Shown here in pieces: positions 1-12,607 of a stretch of DNA of 64,000 nucleotides. Both the position numbers and the translations under genes were made by a program. The stretch spans positions 34,468,573 to 34,532,572 of the forward strand of contig OZ029915.1 of the NCBI GenBank assembly GCA_964023275.1. Direction: 5' to 3'. Below the pieces are notes generated by a model, which had not been told where the DNA came from, made no database searches, and saw only the letters and a program-made list of their open reading frames with translations. This DNA is from Norana najaformis (lineage: Eukaryota; Annelida; Clitellata; Crassiclitellata; Hormogastridae). Positions within the stretch are counted from its first letter, which is position 1, and each line of letters begins with the position of its first letter.

Positions 1-164
1 TGGGACCTCATCGGTAAGACGATTCTGTGTCCTATAGCTGCATAAGTTGCTTACTGTTGAGCACATTATAACTGTCAACACTTCCGAGCTGGGAATGCTT
101 CTAAAGTGCTTAAAAGGCGCCATATGAATCTAAAAAAAGTGCCTGTCCGAACCACTTCAAACAC

Positions 165-214
165 ATGTTATGTTATATTACGTTATGTTATGCTATGTTA
201 TTTTTATGTTATGT
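165..214. repeat. Degenerate TTATG pentanucleotide microsatellite
   Basis: About eight imperfect ATGTT/TTATG units in a row, interrupted by single-base changes. No coding potential. Confidence 0.7.
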
Positions 215-1394
215 TTGCTTGAACGAACGAAGGAATAGACAAGTGTGACACACGTACTTATTTTATCATCAGTCTCGTCCTGATATTCGTCGTTGTCGTC
301 CTTATTATTATCTTCGTCCTCATCGTCATCATTGTCATTATTTGCACTGTAATAAGTGTGAACAGCTGTGACTACACAAATCTGAGCCGTTCTTATTCAG
401 AGATCGTGTTCATCCCTGTCACCACCGTCACTCTCACTCCGTTCACGTAGGACTTCTTCCTCTGCTGCCTATCGTAGCCACATTTCTTTCCAAGAGTTAT
501 TATTATATTTACTTATCCATTTTTCTTGACATTTATATAGCGCCGTTAAAAAAATGTAATACCAATTAAAGTGACCTGCTTGTACGAAATAGAATTTAAA
601 TTCGCTTCTAAAAATATGGTATGGTCACGGAGTTGAAAGATACTTTGGATGAAATATAAACCCGACAACACCAATCCAATACCATTCATAAGAGTTGCTA
701 GGCTTGACAACGAATTGTAAATTTCACTCGTGGTCACGGATTTGAACTCCGGACGCAGAGGTGAAAGTCAACTATTTCAGCAATCTTCCACAGTCCTAGC
801 CTTTCAAAGGAGTTGTTTTTGCATTTGAAACCGCAATTACTTTCCATTAAGTCATTTGCATTACAGATGCATTCAGTTTGTCTACACTACTTGAGGTACA
901 TCTACTCTGCCTTCGTGAAATGATATGACGTGCCAGACACAGTTTGCGTAGGTATGAAATGCAATGCACATTAGACACAAAGTGAGGCATTGCAGCAGTC
1001 AGCTGGGCAGGCAGAACTAGGAGACAGGCATTCAAACATAGACCTGCAGATCGAAAGAAAGGCACAAGAGTCAGCCCGTCAGAGCAGACAGCGACACAAA
1101 TCGTAAGCTCGAGATTTGTCGAAGGAAGAAGGACTGAAGGATATAATTACTGGAAGAGAGTCGGATACATCAAACGACCGCGAGAACTGTTTTATTCTGT
1201 GACTTGATAACGATCTGACATAATGCAACGCTACCGACTGTCGAACATAATACACAGCAATGCTGCAGAGTTGAAGCGATTAAAAGCTACAACCACAGCG
1301 CATGTACCATAGCCACTAGAGCTTTTATAAGCATCTCTGGTGGCGTGGTGGCCAAGTGGCAACTGCTACAGAGAAACTGGTGTCAGATAAAAGA

Positions 1395-1552
1395 CGGCAA
1401 TCGTATCGTAATCGTAATTCCGAGATTTCTACAGCGCCCAACGAAAGCCGCACCGCGGGGACCAGCTTATTCACAGGCCCTCAGTCAAAACAAAATTGAT
1501 AGGCAAAGGGTTCGGTTCCAGGTCAAGATCCAAAAGTCAGACGGAGAGACAG
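1395..1552 (-). mobile_element. 3' end of an L2-like LINE
   Basis: Read on the - strand this matches the 3' untranslated end seen at 25545, 26045, 53738 and, in + orientation, 58230-58395. The shared marks are a GCGCTGTAGAAATCTCGG-type segment followed by ATTACGATTACGA-type short tandem units, the microsatellite tail typical of L2/CR1 LINEs. Just to the left, 1340-1365 resembles a tRNA A box (TGGCCAAGTGG), so a SINE head may be fused or adjacent. Confidence 0.65.
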
Positions 1553-2009
1553 CAATGAAGTAAGAATCTATTCTTAAATGTATTATTGACGAATTCGTGG
1601 CTGATATATTAAGTAGTCAACCTGTAAAGGTTTAAAACAGATCTGCCTGCAGCCAATAGGTTGTTATTAAGCAAAAACTAATTTACTTGACTAAAATAAT
1701 GCAATGGAGATTAGAGTGAGGCGGACAGATCGACGTCGCAGGACTAGCGAACAGCAAACGCATGCAATCAGGTTTAGGACCTCTGTCAGTCAAATGATAA
1801 GCTGGAAAACGGCAAAGCGTATCTTTTTTTGCTGTACAAGCTTATTTAGACACAGATGCGATGCTTCACTTATCCAGCTGCTTCAGCCTTTTACCACATC
1901 TGACAGTTTGAATGCCTGAATTTCAAGCTGAGTTATTCAGGCTGAATGTAAAACGGGTTTATTCCGATCATCAGGACTTCTTCCTGCATGATTCACTCAA
2001 CTGATAATC

Positions 2010-2230
2010 TTTGACTATTCTCTCCCTCTCCACCACTCGCCATATCTCTTTCACGACCTTTTTCCATCTCTGTTTTTCTTTGCCATTCTTGCTATATCTA
2101 TGCATCTTCATTCTCTCACTTGCTGTTTCAGAATCTTCCATTCTCTTGTCTCTCCTTCGCATTATTGCTCTCCTATTCTGTGTGTATCTTCACGTGCTTC
2201 TCCTATTCTTCTCTCGCCTCTGAGTCCTTC
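2010..2230. repeat. Pyrimidine-rich tract (C/T on the + strand)
   Basis: A roughly 220-bp run strongly biased to C and T on the + strand. It yields several overlapping leucine/serine-rich reading frames that look like composition artefacts. No splice sites or domain support coding. Confidence 0.6.
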
Positions 2231-3525
2231 AGCATTCAGTACCTGTCCTCGACTAGGCAGTCGATGGCACATCGTAGATTTCGCGATGATTTATATAAGA
2301 AATTAATTGCAACTGTTTTTCGATTCATTCGAATTTGTTGATTGACATTTCGAACCAGCGCTTCCTCTTTGGAAAATTCTCAATCGTGATTCACCAAGTC
2401 GCAAATCTGTTACTTTGTTTCATCGCCTTTCAACCTAATGAACTCAACCTAATGAAGCATTTCTTTTTTGCGATGAATTGCAATAATGAAATAGAATTGT
2501 AAGTTTTGAATAGTTTAGCAGCCTATAGTGCTGCCCTTTTAAGATGTATCCAATGACTCGGTGTAGTGTAAGCCTGTTTTAAGTGAGTCTCATAGTTACA
2601 CTGTGATAAACATTAATAGGATATTAATTGGTCTCGACTTATAAACCACTACGTATCGATCAATGAATATGCAGTGGCGCTTGGGTCATACTCCGGAGGC
2701 TCTCAAACACTGATCTACCATAACCCATAGACTTTGTGCTGTAGACCGTTGCACCTTAATCGGTTGTTACCTAAACACAATTATAAAATACAATACACGT
2801 TAAACTTTAGCTTAAGTTTACTCAAACACATAAACCAGAATTGTTTTGGCCACAGTAGCCACACACACGACTCTGTACATTTAATTCAAAAGGCGGTTAT
2901 TTTATATTTCAAGATCTTCGTAGCTAAGCAACTGAAACGAGTCGCTGGACATGTGTTCCAACAGAGCCTGTTTGTGTATGAGTCAATCTCAGTGGGCATC
3001 GCTATCAGGTCGAGTGTAAACTGGTCTTTGCTTCCGACCGTGTACAGATAAACCTGGATTACTGGAAACAGTGTTACGCGGTTCGATGGTCACGTGTTAA
3101 TCAACTCGGTCGTTTCGTGTCCGGTCTGGTTGCCATAGCAGCAACTGGCGGCATTTAATCTGGAGGGTCTAGACTGAGCGACGATTATGAAGATTGTTGC
3201 TGTCGAAACGACTATAGACAATAAGAGGCTGCGGTAAAGACCCTGACACTCACGCAATGGACTACTAGAAGCAACTGACCATATAGTCCTGCTACCATTA
3301 CACACACATACACACGCACACGTTGGGACACTGTTGGGCAGCGTTGTTCCAACACTGTTCCAGTGTGTGGGCTGGCTGGGTATAGCGTTCTTCTTCTTTT
3401 AAACTGCTAGTTAAATAGACAGATTTAAGTTAAAACAAGAGAATGGAAACAAAATTCAGTGTTTAGACCTGTTGTTATACAGACCTGCTATTCATTTGAC
3501 CTGGTCTTTGTTACTTCTGTCTCAG

Positions 3526-3720
3526 GTGTGCCTGCGAAACGTAACGTCGGCTACTACGAATGTTGTCCGGAGCCATACATAGATATCACATTCACGATTC
3601 ATATTAGGCGTCGAACCCTATACTACGGCTTCAACCTCATCATTCCATGTGCTTTGATCTCGATGCTGACCTTACTAACGTTTATTCTTCCACCCGGCGA
3701 AGGTGAAAAGATCAGCCTCG
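3526..3720 (+). CDS. Nicotinic acetylcholine receptor alpha-type subunit, exon with loop C and M1
   Basis: First visible exon of a pentameric, acetylcholine-gated cation channel subunit of the plasma membrane. The 65 codons start after a CTCAG acceptor and end before GTATGT, phase 1 at both ends. They encode the end of the extracellular domain with the vicinal cysteine pair in YYECCPEP (loop C), the mark of an alpha subunit that contributes the principal face of the agonist site. The conserved RRRTLYYG leads into M1 (about 22 hydrophobic residues), then the M1-M2 linker [11 protein letters not shown], whose Glu-Lys pair sits at the cytoplasmic mouth of the pore as in cation-selective members. 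It resembles the alpha-7/alpha-9 group more than muscle-type subunits. The next exon (4587) joins in phase. The signal peptide and most of the ligand-binding domain lie outside the window. Confidence 0.93.
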
Positions 3721-4586
3721 GTATGTTGTGCTGAGCCTATTTCAGGAAAACAACTTATGTTGCATAATTGTTTCATTATAGTCATCTATACGAGGCAAAG
3801 GACGTTCAGAGGGGCAATGACCGACTTGAAAATCTGGGACCCAGAGGTGCTTTAGGCCACACCTTTGGCCCGGAAGAATAGAACTTCGGGTTTGATAAAA
3901 GTAACCAAGCTCTGCTGTGAAAGAAAATAAATGAATAGGCGAACAGTCTCGATATAACCATGAACTCTAGAATTCTTCGAGGAGTGGCATAAATAAACGG
4001 CGGTGAGCAAAAGGTTCCTAAACAATTGTCGAAAAAATAAAGTATGACCTTGCTTAATTCGCCCACCACTATGGCTCCCCGCTCTCACAACCGTGCTGAT
4101 GCCTTTCATGTTATACATATTTGCCTGGGTTTCACCAAAGCTCTTATTGACAGTGCAAGTGGGATCAGATGGTAGGTAGGCCTATTCTTTAAAGAACACC
4201 GAATAAATGACAGCTTTTCAGCAAGCCAGGCCAAAAACTTCAGATCATTCACTTATTACTGAGAAATTCTAAAGCGTAACGAATTTCTGAGATCGGAAAT
4301 TTCGGTACTAAGAATTCCTCCTAAATGTTGATTATGTTATCGATGTTGTTTTTAGCCTTTTGTTCAAGGTTGTCTGAGACCAAAAACCGTGGTACGCGGT
4401 AACCTGGGACAAATCACATTTCCAGCAGAATTAGAAATGGGATAACCTCTGGCATTTCTTTCAGAGGTCATCACCTTCTGTGCTTCATCGATTTTTTCAG
4501 ACTGGTTATTAGATACTCCTTTCCATCGAACGTTTCTCAGACCATCTGTATTGATCAAAAATGGTGGTTTTATTTCATCCTTATAG

Positions 4587-4673
4587 GTATTACAGTTCTG
4601 CTGTCCCTTAGCGTAACGCAACTGATGGTCGCAGAAATGGTACCCGCAACTTCAATGGCAGTGCCGCTAGTTG
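4587..4673 (+). CDS. Nicotinic receptor subunit, exon with pore-lining M2
   Basis: 29 codons between TTATAG and GTAAGT, phase 1 to 1, continuing the exon at 3526. It encodes the pore helix M2, beginning GITVLLSLSVTQLMVAEMVP. The order of small polar and leucine/valine residues matches M2 of alpha-7/alpha-9-like subunits. A Gln stands where many alpha-7 subunits have an aromatic or leucine residue; vertebrate alpha-9 subunits also carry Gln nearby (family knowledge, not checked by alignment). Confidence 0.92.
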
Positions 4674-4699
4674 GTAAGTTAACATAAATAAATTAATAT

Positions 4700-6855
4700 A
4701 ATCAGTCATTTATATAGAGCATTTTGGGCCAATCCAAAATGCTTCTCAAACGCGCTGTATTGCGGTAAACCTGCATACCGTTTCAAAGAGCCTTCCAAAT
4801 ACGGGTGGAAAGCCTTTTCTTAATCTCTGCCGCTCGTAACATATAGGCGCTGATAAACTGTTTCATTACAGAAATCAGAGAATGGGACTTCGCGTTAATG
4901 GACGATTAGGGCAGTTCGCATCGCAATGCAGCAATTATTGCATTATAAACGTGGCCCTTGCTCGTTTATCGCATTTTAAAACTGTTTTGGCTTGCTTTCG
5001 ATAAATGCAGTAAAGTTACTGCATAAGAAGAAGCCTTTAGAATAAAGTTCAGTCAAGCATCACTTCAAAAACAAACAGCACTGATGCATATCCATCAGCA
5101 TGAATGACCAAGGGCCACATCTGGACAGGCAGTGTGATAAAAACGGACAGACGAACGTACAAACGGACGAACTGATTGATAGACTGACTGACGGACTGAC
5201 TCACTGACTGACTGAATGAATAAATGAACGAAAGAATGGCCGACCAATCAAAACCGACCGACTGTCCTGCAGGCAGATATGCAAATAGGCAGACATACAG
5301 GTAGACAGACAAACAGGTAGACAGACAGCGCGTGTCTACAAAGCGGCAATGATGAATAGCGGTGTCTTCAGATTGCTGCACTTCAATTCTGACTGATTGG
5401 CCGAACAATAATCTACATCAGCTGACCGACCGCAAAGTCCAGCGACCATGAGACGATTACACTGTAATCGATTGATAAGCACTTACTCACTTACCCGCTC
5501 ACTCAGTCGGTCGTAGGAACACCGAGATGGATCTGTTGCTGCAGCTGGATGTGTGACTAAGAAATCCAGCAGCCGAGTAATTGCGGGTCACAAATGGGAA
5601 ACGAGATACCAGACCGATGCCTGGAAGAAATCGTACAGATTGATAATCATATGATTGCTTTTGATTGATTTAAATGCCGATATGTATTAAATTTGTCTTA
5701 GATGCAGTGAATAACTTCTGTGCAATAAGATGAATTTGCTTCGATTTCTCAGTCAGTCAGTCAAATCCATCCGTAAGCAAATAATGCTCGGATAACTGGG
5801 ATAGCAGGTGACTGGAAAACCCAACACTAGCAAGCACTCGCGCACACGTAGAACCCAACCAACGAAGCCCCGTCCAGATTGACGTCTGGCATCATGTTCA
5901 GAGTTTCTGGTCGATGTTGCACTGAAGATGAGGAATAACGAGAGCCGAATAACGTCTGCAGCACACGGTTACGCTCACCGACTGGCACTCTCTCGCAGGT
6001 GACAGAAGGCGCAGTGTCCGGATTTCCCTCAGGTGACTAGGTCTGTGCGGAACAGGCATTCGTCAGTAGTCGGTCGGTTGGTCGTAGAACTTCTCGTGAT
6101 TGAGGATCGACGCCACTCCATTCTGCCTTACAGTACCACTGCTCCAGATTCATTAGTGTTTTGTACTTAGAGCAAAGTCCGTCATTACATAACGTTCACG
6201 GGAGTGTTGGACAGTTCGACAAGTAGAGTCAACAGGAAAACGAGATACATACATCCATCCGTCCACCCATCCATTATCCGTCCATCCGTCCATTCGTCTA
6301 TCCATCCTTCCCACCAATCCATCCATCCATCCATAAATTCGTCCATCTGTCCATCATGCCAGCCATTATTAACATCCACATGCATCGTTAGTGCACTTGG
6401 GGAAAGTAGGGTTGAGTGGAGTCAAACAGCCGTTCGTCCATTTCTTCATGGTGGTTCATTAAGTGCGCTTCTTGTGTCCAGCTTAGTCTTCATCAGGCCA
6501 TTCTAATTTGGTCTTTATCTTCCGTCAATGATGCTCTGTTTGGTTCATCTCTACTTCTGAAAATAGCTGCGTTGCTTAGCAGATTCATTCCCAGCCACTT
6601 AGTCGAGTTTGCAGTTTAGCAGATTAAAATATTTGCTGGTTGAGATTTCACCTGAGTTACATTACATTGCTTTCCACTACATCACATTGCTGCATCGTAT
6701 GACATCACATAGCATCGCATGAGCATTAGTAAATTTACCTAGAGCTAAATACGATGCTGGATTAACTAGCGCCTTTGTGATGTTACGATATGCGCTATAT
6801 AAATGTCCAGATACATGCACACACATAGAACTTATTGTTGTCCTATATATTGCAG
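4700..6855. other. Intron of the receptor gene with simple-sequence patches
   Basis: No exon seen. The start (about 4705-4860) contains a segment with the TATATAGAGCATTTTGGG pattern of LINE/SINE 3' ends, including a small inverted repeat. 5140-5340 is a degenerate GACT/GACA-rich patch, and 6250-6345 a degenerate CATC-rich patch. The 120-residue and 100-residue frames across them are simple-repeat translations. Confidence 0.6.
6250..6345. repeat. Degenerate (CATC)n microsatellite
   Basis: Imperfect CCAT/CCGT tetranucleotide units over about 95 bp inside a receptor intron. Confidence 0.75.
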
Positions 6856-6965
6856 GTGTCTACTTCGCCTGCGTCATGATCATGTGCACAATTTCAGTCA
6901 TCACTACGGTTGTTGTCCTCAACTTTCATCATCGAACCCCTGACATGTACGAAATGCCAATCTGG
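6856..6965 (+). CDS. Nicotinic receptor subunit, exon with M3
   Basis: 110 bp after a TTGCAG acceptor and before GTCAGT; enters in phase 1 and leaves in phase 0. It encodes VYFACVMIMCTISVITTVVV, the third transmembrane helix, then NFHHRTPDMYEMPIW, the conserved start of the intracellular loop. The joined reading frame with the M2 exon and the loop/M4 exon is open. Confidence 0.92.
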
Positions 6966-7148
6966 GTCAGTAGCCTTTGACACGCCTACTCTGCCACGCG
7001 CACGAGTATTAGAGTATTAGTAACATTTTCAAAATAAATTTGCAATTTGCTGATATAAATGTTAATTGCTATTTTAGACAAAATTAGACCAGCGTTTATT
7101 ATTGTTGTTTGTTGTTGTTATTATTATGCCCTATTATTATTATTTTTA

Positions 7149-7176
7149 TCATCATCATCATCATCATCATCATCAT
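7149..7176. repeat. (ATC)n microsatellite
   Basis: About nine uninterrupted ATC units in the intron between the M3 and M4 exons. Confidence 0.9.
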
Positions 7177-8129
7177 TAAAATAATTCATTTCAGTAAATA
7201 AATATGTAAGTTATTTGCACAGAAGACAGCTGTTTGAGTACTTTTTGAAAGAGTTTCTGATTATTTGTATTCGTTGTTTAATGGCATCTTGTGGCCGCTA
7301 GAAGCGACGACGACGACGACGATGATGATTATAATCAGGCCGGTGTTCATTTGCTTGGGAAATTAGTGAAGTTAGATATGAGAAGTGATTGCTGAAGATA
7401 GGTAGGCCTAGTGAATTCCTTAGATGGGCTTCTGTATAGAATCGTACGGAATCACCTCGTTTGAAAATAAGTTTTGACAGTTCGAGCTGAGTTTCCTCTG
7501 CTGACCGTGTCTTCGCTTTTTCATCCACCGAAATTAGAGTTTTGTTTCTAGCGTAAGAGTGATGTACTCAATGTGAGAGTTTTGGTTGGAAGCTATGGTT
7601 AATGATTACCGGAGCTTAGTGGAACGGTCAGTTTAAGGATTTCTACTGGACTGAACAGCACATTTGGTTGGCCTTCTATTCGGTAACTGTCTTCTTGTCC
7701 CGATTCGCACCCATTTCTCGCTCAGTTGACCGTAGAGGAGCATAAATGACTGCCCTGTTTCACATATCATTGGCATATGGCATACCATTTCTTATGCAGC
7801 TTTTCTCAGGCTCACTACCAGCGTGTATTTACAGCCGGTTCTATAAAGGTGCTCTATAAAAGGCTTAGCCCTACCTTATCTTAGCACAGAGAACACCTCT
7901 CTGGCAAATTCGTTATGGACAGGACATTAAACATCAAAATAAAATCGGCCTCCACCAACATCTGTGCCTGTCAGCTTATAGAGTCACTAGTATGCACCTA
8001 ATTACACTGAAAGATGGAATGAAAAAGAATTTGGCCGAAAAGTCTTTTTCCAGTATCCTCAGGGAATATCCTTAAACAGCGACAATTTCGTGACATCCGT
8101 TTAGTTCTTCATAAAAGATTTGTTTATTT

Positions 8130-8300
8130 ATCTCCTATATTTCTACAGTGCCAATATACAATGACTAGCATCAATCGATGACTCTAAGCTATTGTGCGGT
8201 AAGGACTTCCTCAAAGCCCATTGACAATGACCAACTAAGGGGAGGGGAGGCTCAAACTTGCACACTAAGCCAAGCGCTCTAACCAATCGGCTGTCATGTC
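8130..8300 (-). mobile_element. tRNA-derived SINE
   Basis: On the - strand the head shows an A-box-like CCGATTGGTTAGAGCGC followed at normal tRNA spacing by a B-box-like AGTTTGAGCC. The same head, ending GAGCGCTTGGC, recurs at 62052 and more diverged at 30020. The tail has a CAGTGCCAATATA-type 3' end, as in LINE-tailed SINEs. Confidence 0.7.
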
Positions 8301-8839
8301 TTTCCATGAGTTGAAGTCGATATATTAAAAAAGTATGAAGAATTTCATATACTGCTGCAGGATAGCAAAGTTTAGATAGATTTTATAAGTTATTGCACTG
8401 CAATTGTTTAAGCATAAGCAAAAAGAAATATAAATATTGATGTCTAACGCACAAGGCATCCGGCAATTAGATTTACTCCATTCCATAGGCATAAGCTGGA
8501 ATTTGTTGACTGCGTTTCGTTTCATTAAAAATGATTTAGCTGCATAGATAGGCCTATAACAATTTACCTTTGTCGCATTTTAAAAATGTTAATTGGCATT
8601 CTATACAGTAAGGTATAGTAAGTATGACGTCAACGGCATTATAGCCACAAGATATCGTTAAACAATGGTTGTTACATTTCATTATTCTGCATATTAACGA
8701 ATGAATATAAGTGTATTATATTTTGTTGCTTTTCAATAATTATCTAATCTTGGGTAGGCCTACATTTAATTCTTATCGTATATAAACATGCTATATACTG
8801 CCGATTACTGAAGAATAATTTGCAGTTGTGGCCTGTCAG

Positions 8840-9292
8840 GTGAAAAAGATCATTTGCGAATGGCTGGCTTGGGCTCTGCGCATGTCGAGGCCGGGTCGAG
8901 ACCTAAGCCGGAAGTTCCTGCTGTGCAAAGCACGCATGCGTGATCTCGAAGCGAAGACGCCTCCGTCGGTCAGCCTCATCGCGAATGTCAAGGACGTCGA
9001 CAACGCCATCCCGATAAATGACTTCCCAGCCGCAAGGCCTGGGATGCGTTGCTATGACGAGAACAGCCGAGGGATGCTGAGCATTCGTGGCGAGCTGCTA
9101 GCCATTCTCAACGAACTGCGATTCATAACGAAGAAGATGAAAGAAGATAACGACAGCAACGAAGAGACAAACGATTGGAAGTTTGCAGCAATGGTCATCG
9201 ATCGACTCTGCTTCTGGATATTTTCCTTTTACCTCATCGGCACAACTATGGTCATCTTTCTGTCGCCAATTTTTAAGGAGAGTGATCGATAA
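8840..9292 (+). CDS. Nicotinic receptor subunit, last exon: cytoplasmic loop, MA helix and M4
   Basis: 150 codons plus TAA. The acceptor is placed at GCCTGTCAG before GTG because this keeps the phase of the M3 exon and gives VKKIICEWLAWALRMSRPG, matching the family's loop start; a nearer TTTGCAG would run into a stop. The loop is short, about 75 residues. The amphipathic MA helix (RGELLAILNELRFITKKMKE) precedes WKFAAMVIDRLCFWIFSFYL, the fourth transmembrane helix with the conserved VIDRLC motif. The protein ends about 10 residues after M4, extracellularly. Together the four exons give 281 residues from loop C to the C-terminus with no break, so the gene looks functional. Confidence 0.92.
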   Translation: MKKIICEWLAWALRMSRPGRDLSRKFLLCKARMRDLEAKTPPSVSLIANVKDVDNAIPINDFPAARPGMRCYDENSRGMLSIRGELLAILNELRFITKKMKEDNDSNEETNDWKFAAMVIDRLCFWIFSFYLIGTTMVIFLSPIFKESDR

Positions 9293-10269
9293 TGTAAATA
9301 GGATAGAGGATGCCGATTCGATTTAAACCAACGTGGCTGGCTTTGATTCGCGGCTCAGATTGATCGCAGCCTCCAACCGGGATAGCGTTTTATTTGGAGC
9401 AGGCTTTGACAGGTGAGTTTTGGCTTTGTAGCCCCACTGGCAACGGTTGTTTTAGGGAATGATGAAATCATGAAAGGCTGCAGTGGAGTTCATAGTTTTC
9501 AATCATCAAGATTTGAGCGTATGTTATCTGATGAAAAACTGCTTACTGAAACGTTTTGGACCACGCAAATGCGCTTGTTTTAATTTGGCGCAAAAAGGCG
9601 AGTTTCGTCGTTTCGTGTTTTGAAACGCTTTTGCTGGGAATATATAGGCGTTCTGTAGCACTATGAATTATTTAGCTTAATTTATCTGGATTTAGTTTAG
9701 TAGGAACATAAATTGAACATGGCTTAAATATAGTAGGCCTATATAACAGAAACAATATAACTTATTGAACTATTTCATTTAAATTTATGCTTTGTGGTGA
9801 TGTTATACGGGAACGTCGCAAATGGCCATATGCAAACGTTTGTACACTTTAAAATCAGGCCTTCACACTGTAAACTGTTTTCATCGATATTCGCTAATTT
9901 TTATATTATCAGTCACAATATCAGCCAATTTTAGACTTAAGTTTGTCTTTAGTTTAGATACAAAAATTCCGAAGCGAGATGTTTAACATACCTCAAAATA
10001 ATGCGGAAATTCAGCTGATGTTTGTGATATTTCGATTCAAGACTTGCATAACGAATATTCAACGAATATTTGAAGTAATTTCTAAATGGTTCTTCTGTTC
10101 TATGTACATTGTACTGGTGTTGGTGTTTCACGTTTTGATGTTTAGCCATTCGGATGTCCATGCACGAGTTCGCCTTTATGTGTTTCATGGTAGACAGTTG
10201 TGTAGCCTCTGGCGCATTATCACGTGCATGGTTTGAAAAGCCTTGAGTCCAGGTGAACAGTTTTCGACA
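9293..10269. other. Receptor 3' untranslated or intergenic region
   Basis: No second gene seen. Part is presumably the receptor 3' UTR, but I found no clear AATAAA within the first few hundred bases. One TAGGCCTA octamer lies at 9734. Confidence 0.5.
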
Positions 10270-10791
10270 TAAATGGAACGTCTGACTATTTTATCTGTTC
10301 TCAATGCTTCTGCCCGTCTTATTGGAGGCGTCCCCAGGTATGGCCATATAACTTCCTTTATACGGGACACTCTACACTGGCTTCCCATTCAGCAGCGGAT
10401 CCAGTTCAAGATCCTAACGCTTATGCGTAATTGTCTCGTTGGCTCTGCTCCATCATATCTTAAGGACTTCTGCATTTCGGTCTCCTTGGTTCCAGGCCGT
10501 AGCACTCTCCGGTCGGCCTCCCTTGGACTTCTGACTGTCCCTCGTATGCGCACTGCTACAGCGCAGTCTAGAAGCTTTGCCTATGTTGGACCCAATAGCT
10601 GGAATCGCCTTTCCCGAGAGCTCCGGCTAGAATTCCTCAGTTTGTCTCTTCCGCAGTTTCGCAAGCGCCTGAAGTCTGTATTATTTGCCAGTGGTCTCAC
10701 TGGTTCGGGTCGGGAGCGCTTCTGATGAGTCTATTCTTGAAGTGGCGCTTTATAAATGTCAGATTACAATTACAATTACAATTACAATTAT
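10270..10791 (+). mobile_element. 5'-truncated CR1-like LINE: C-terminus of the reverse-transcriptase ORF plus tail
   Basis: A 150-codon frame (10273-10725) carries the C-terminal signature of CR1/L2 polymerase proteins: LHWLPIQQRIQFKIL, then a G-AP-YLKD block, LRSA, and FAYVGPNSWNRLSRELR. A short 3' UTR (GGCGCTTTATAAATGTC) is followed by about five ATTACA units ending near 10791, the microsatellite-like 3' tail of this clade. The catalytic domain and endonuclease are missing, as in most LINE insertions. The frame is intact but has no start context and should not be counted as a host gene. A shorter copy sits at 44096. Confidence 0.85.
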
Positions 10792-12543
10792 CGGCCTAAC
10801 GAAGCAGCAGGGTACCAGAGCGTCCCGTTTTTCGCAGTAGGCCCCGGACGAACTAAGATATTGGGGGCTGAAATTTAGAGCTCCACTGAATAACTCGTCA
10901 TCCCACACTGTCCACTTACCTATATACTGTGGCAGATCGGCCCCCTAAACGCGTGGCCCCATGCGTCTCTGTTAATCCGGCCCGAATAGGCCAGGTCATT
11001 AGCGTTCTTAGTGGCGATATATATGTGCGACCCTCACTGCGGTTCATCGGTATACGACAAGCATATTTTGATGCCAAAATATGTTTAAAGCAGTGACCCT
11101 GAGTATGGGTTTTTAAGCGTTAACTGCTATCTTTCACTATTTCTATAACATTAGCGTTAGCCTGCTCTGGCAAACATTGCAAATGAGGAATAAAATAATG
11201 AGTGTTCTTAAGCTTACCGAAATAATTCAACTAAAGCTGCGTCATTATTGTTAACAAATCATTGAATTGCAAATTTGCTGAACGTTTGATGATTTGCACT
11301 GAATGACATAATTAAATTTTGCATACAAAGTGTCGTTAAAATAAACTTTTTGTACTGATAGCTTTTGTTGATTTTGGTCGATACTTTTCAAGTAAGGACA
11401 AAACAATCAGTATGGAAATGAATACCGTTTTGAATTATTATTATAATTAGTTAGTTGGATTTTGAGACTAACACACTAGCTGCTGTATATCGTTCATTTA
11501 TAAAAACATTACGAAAGATGAATTTTGTGGCTCATTTTATTTAGACAGTAGAAAGTTTACCATAGGAGGAATGCATGGTTCAAGCCTCCTAAAGTTTTAT
11601 TTTCTGATTTACGCCATAGATGACCAACAGACATGCTGGCTGTAATGAAATTAATTTTACAAAATATGCCCTTCATTTTTCTATGCTTGCTTGCAACTGT
11701 ATATTTATCATAATAATTTATCATAATAATATAGCATAATAACAGGTAAAGGCGTTCACAGGCAAAAAAGGAGGTAGAAGAATTTTTGGCTCCCTCACTT
11801 TTAACCCTGAAGATAAAAATTTTGGTGCGTATTTTACCAGATGGATTAAAAAGCGTGAGAAGCAAAGAATTGTTGGATAGAAGGTGTGTGAATGGTGTGG
11901 TATGTCGATGGCTCAATACCACGAAAATCGCTGGGACGAGCAAAAAAGATCATCAGAATGTTTTATGACTTTCAAAGGCGGGTCGGCTATGTCTCGACTA
12001 ATAAAGAAAACAAAACGTTCGCCAAAAAATGTTCGTTTGACAACATAAAACTTAATCCTTACTTGCCCCTTCCCTCCAATAGATCCTCCCGTCAAGCCAC
12101 CCCTCCCTCATTCTCAAATCATTCTGAAACCCACTCTCAAAGAGATTCCGACGCCCGCGACAAGCACATCAGTGATCAAATATCGGCACCTTAGCCGAAT
12201 ATAAATGCAATTATTGTGTCACGCATTCATAACCGTGGATGGACTGAATTCCCTTGAACGGAAATGGAAAATCCTTTGAAACTCCGAGGTACTGAGTGGA
12301 TCAGGAACTGAGTCGTGCAAAGATTACAGACGACGATCGCCTTTTGCTGACGATGATACTTCGCCATTTAGACTCCCTGGTGACTCAATCCCGAGCGACG
12401 GCGGCGGCGAATAGTCTGCCACACGAGGGGAGAGGAGCAGACGGAGCCAATTCCATGGCTACATCTACTTTTGTCCGATATAAAGGGCTTTTGCCTCGAG
12501 TGTTACATATTCCAATTCGTCTGATGCGGACTTTTACAATTAA

Positions 12544-12575
12544 GCAGCAGCAGCAGCAGCAGTGGCAGTAGCAGC

Positions 12576-12607
<32 letters not shown>
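12544..12607. repeat. (CAG)n trinucleotide repeat
   Basis: About 21 CAG units with three interruptions (TGG and TAG). The TAG interruptions close the polyglutamine frame on the + strand, so a polyQ protein is unlikely. On the - strand it appears as a cysteine-rich frame, which is an artefact. Confidence 0.9.

Larger units (their letters stand above)
1..3525. other. Upstream intron or intergenic stretch without recognised exons
   Basis: No exon of the receptor ligand-binding domain (Cys-loop, loops A-E) was found here, so the intron before the first visible receptor exon is probably longer than 3.5 kb. The stretch holds a short TTATG-type repeat, an L2 3' end and a pyrimidine-rich tract, each listed separately. 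Around 730-800, read on the - strand, there is a weak match to a tRNA B box, perhaps a decayed SINE. Confidence 0.6.

Noticed and set aside
5049..5408. 119-codon frame with VSQS repeats (- strand)
   Set aside because: Product of degenerate GACT tetranucleotides; no domain or splice evidence.
8826..8839. Alternative acceptor TTTGCAG for the receptor's last exon
   Set aside because: Breaks the phase and meets a stop within six codons; the acceptor before GTGAAAAAG restores the conserved loop start.
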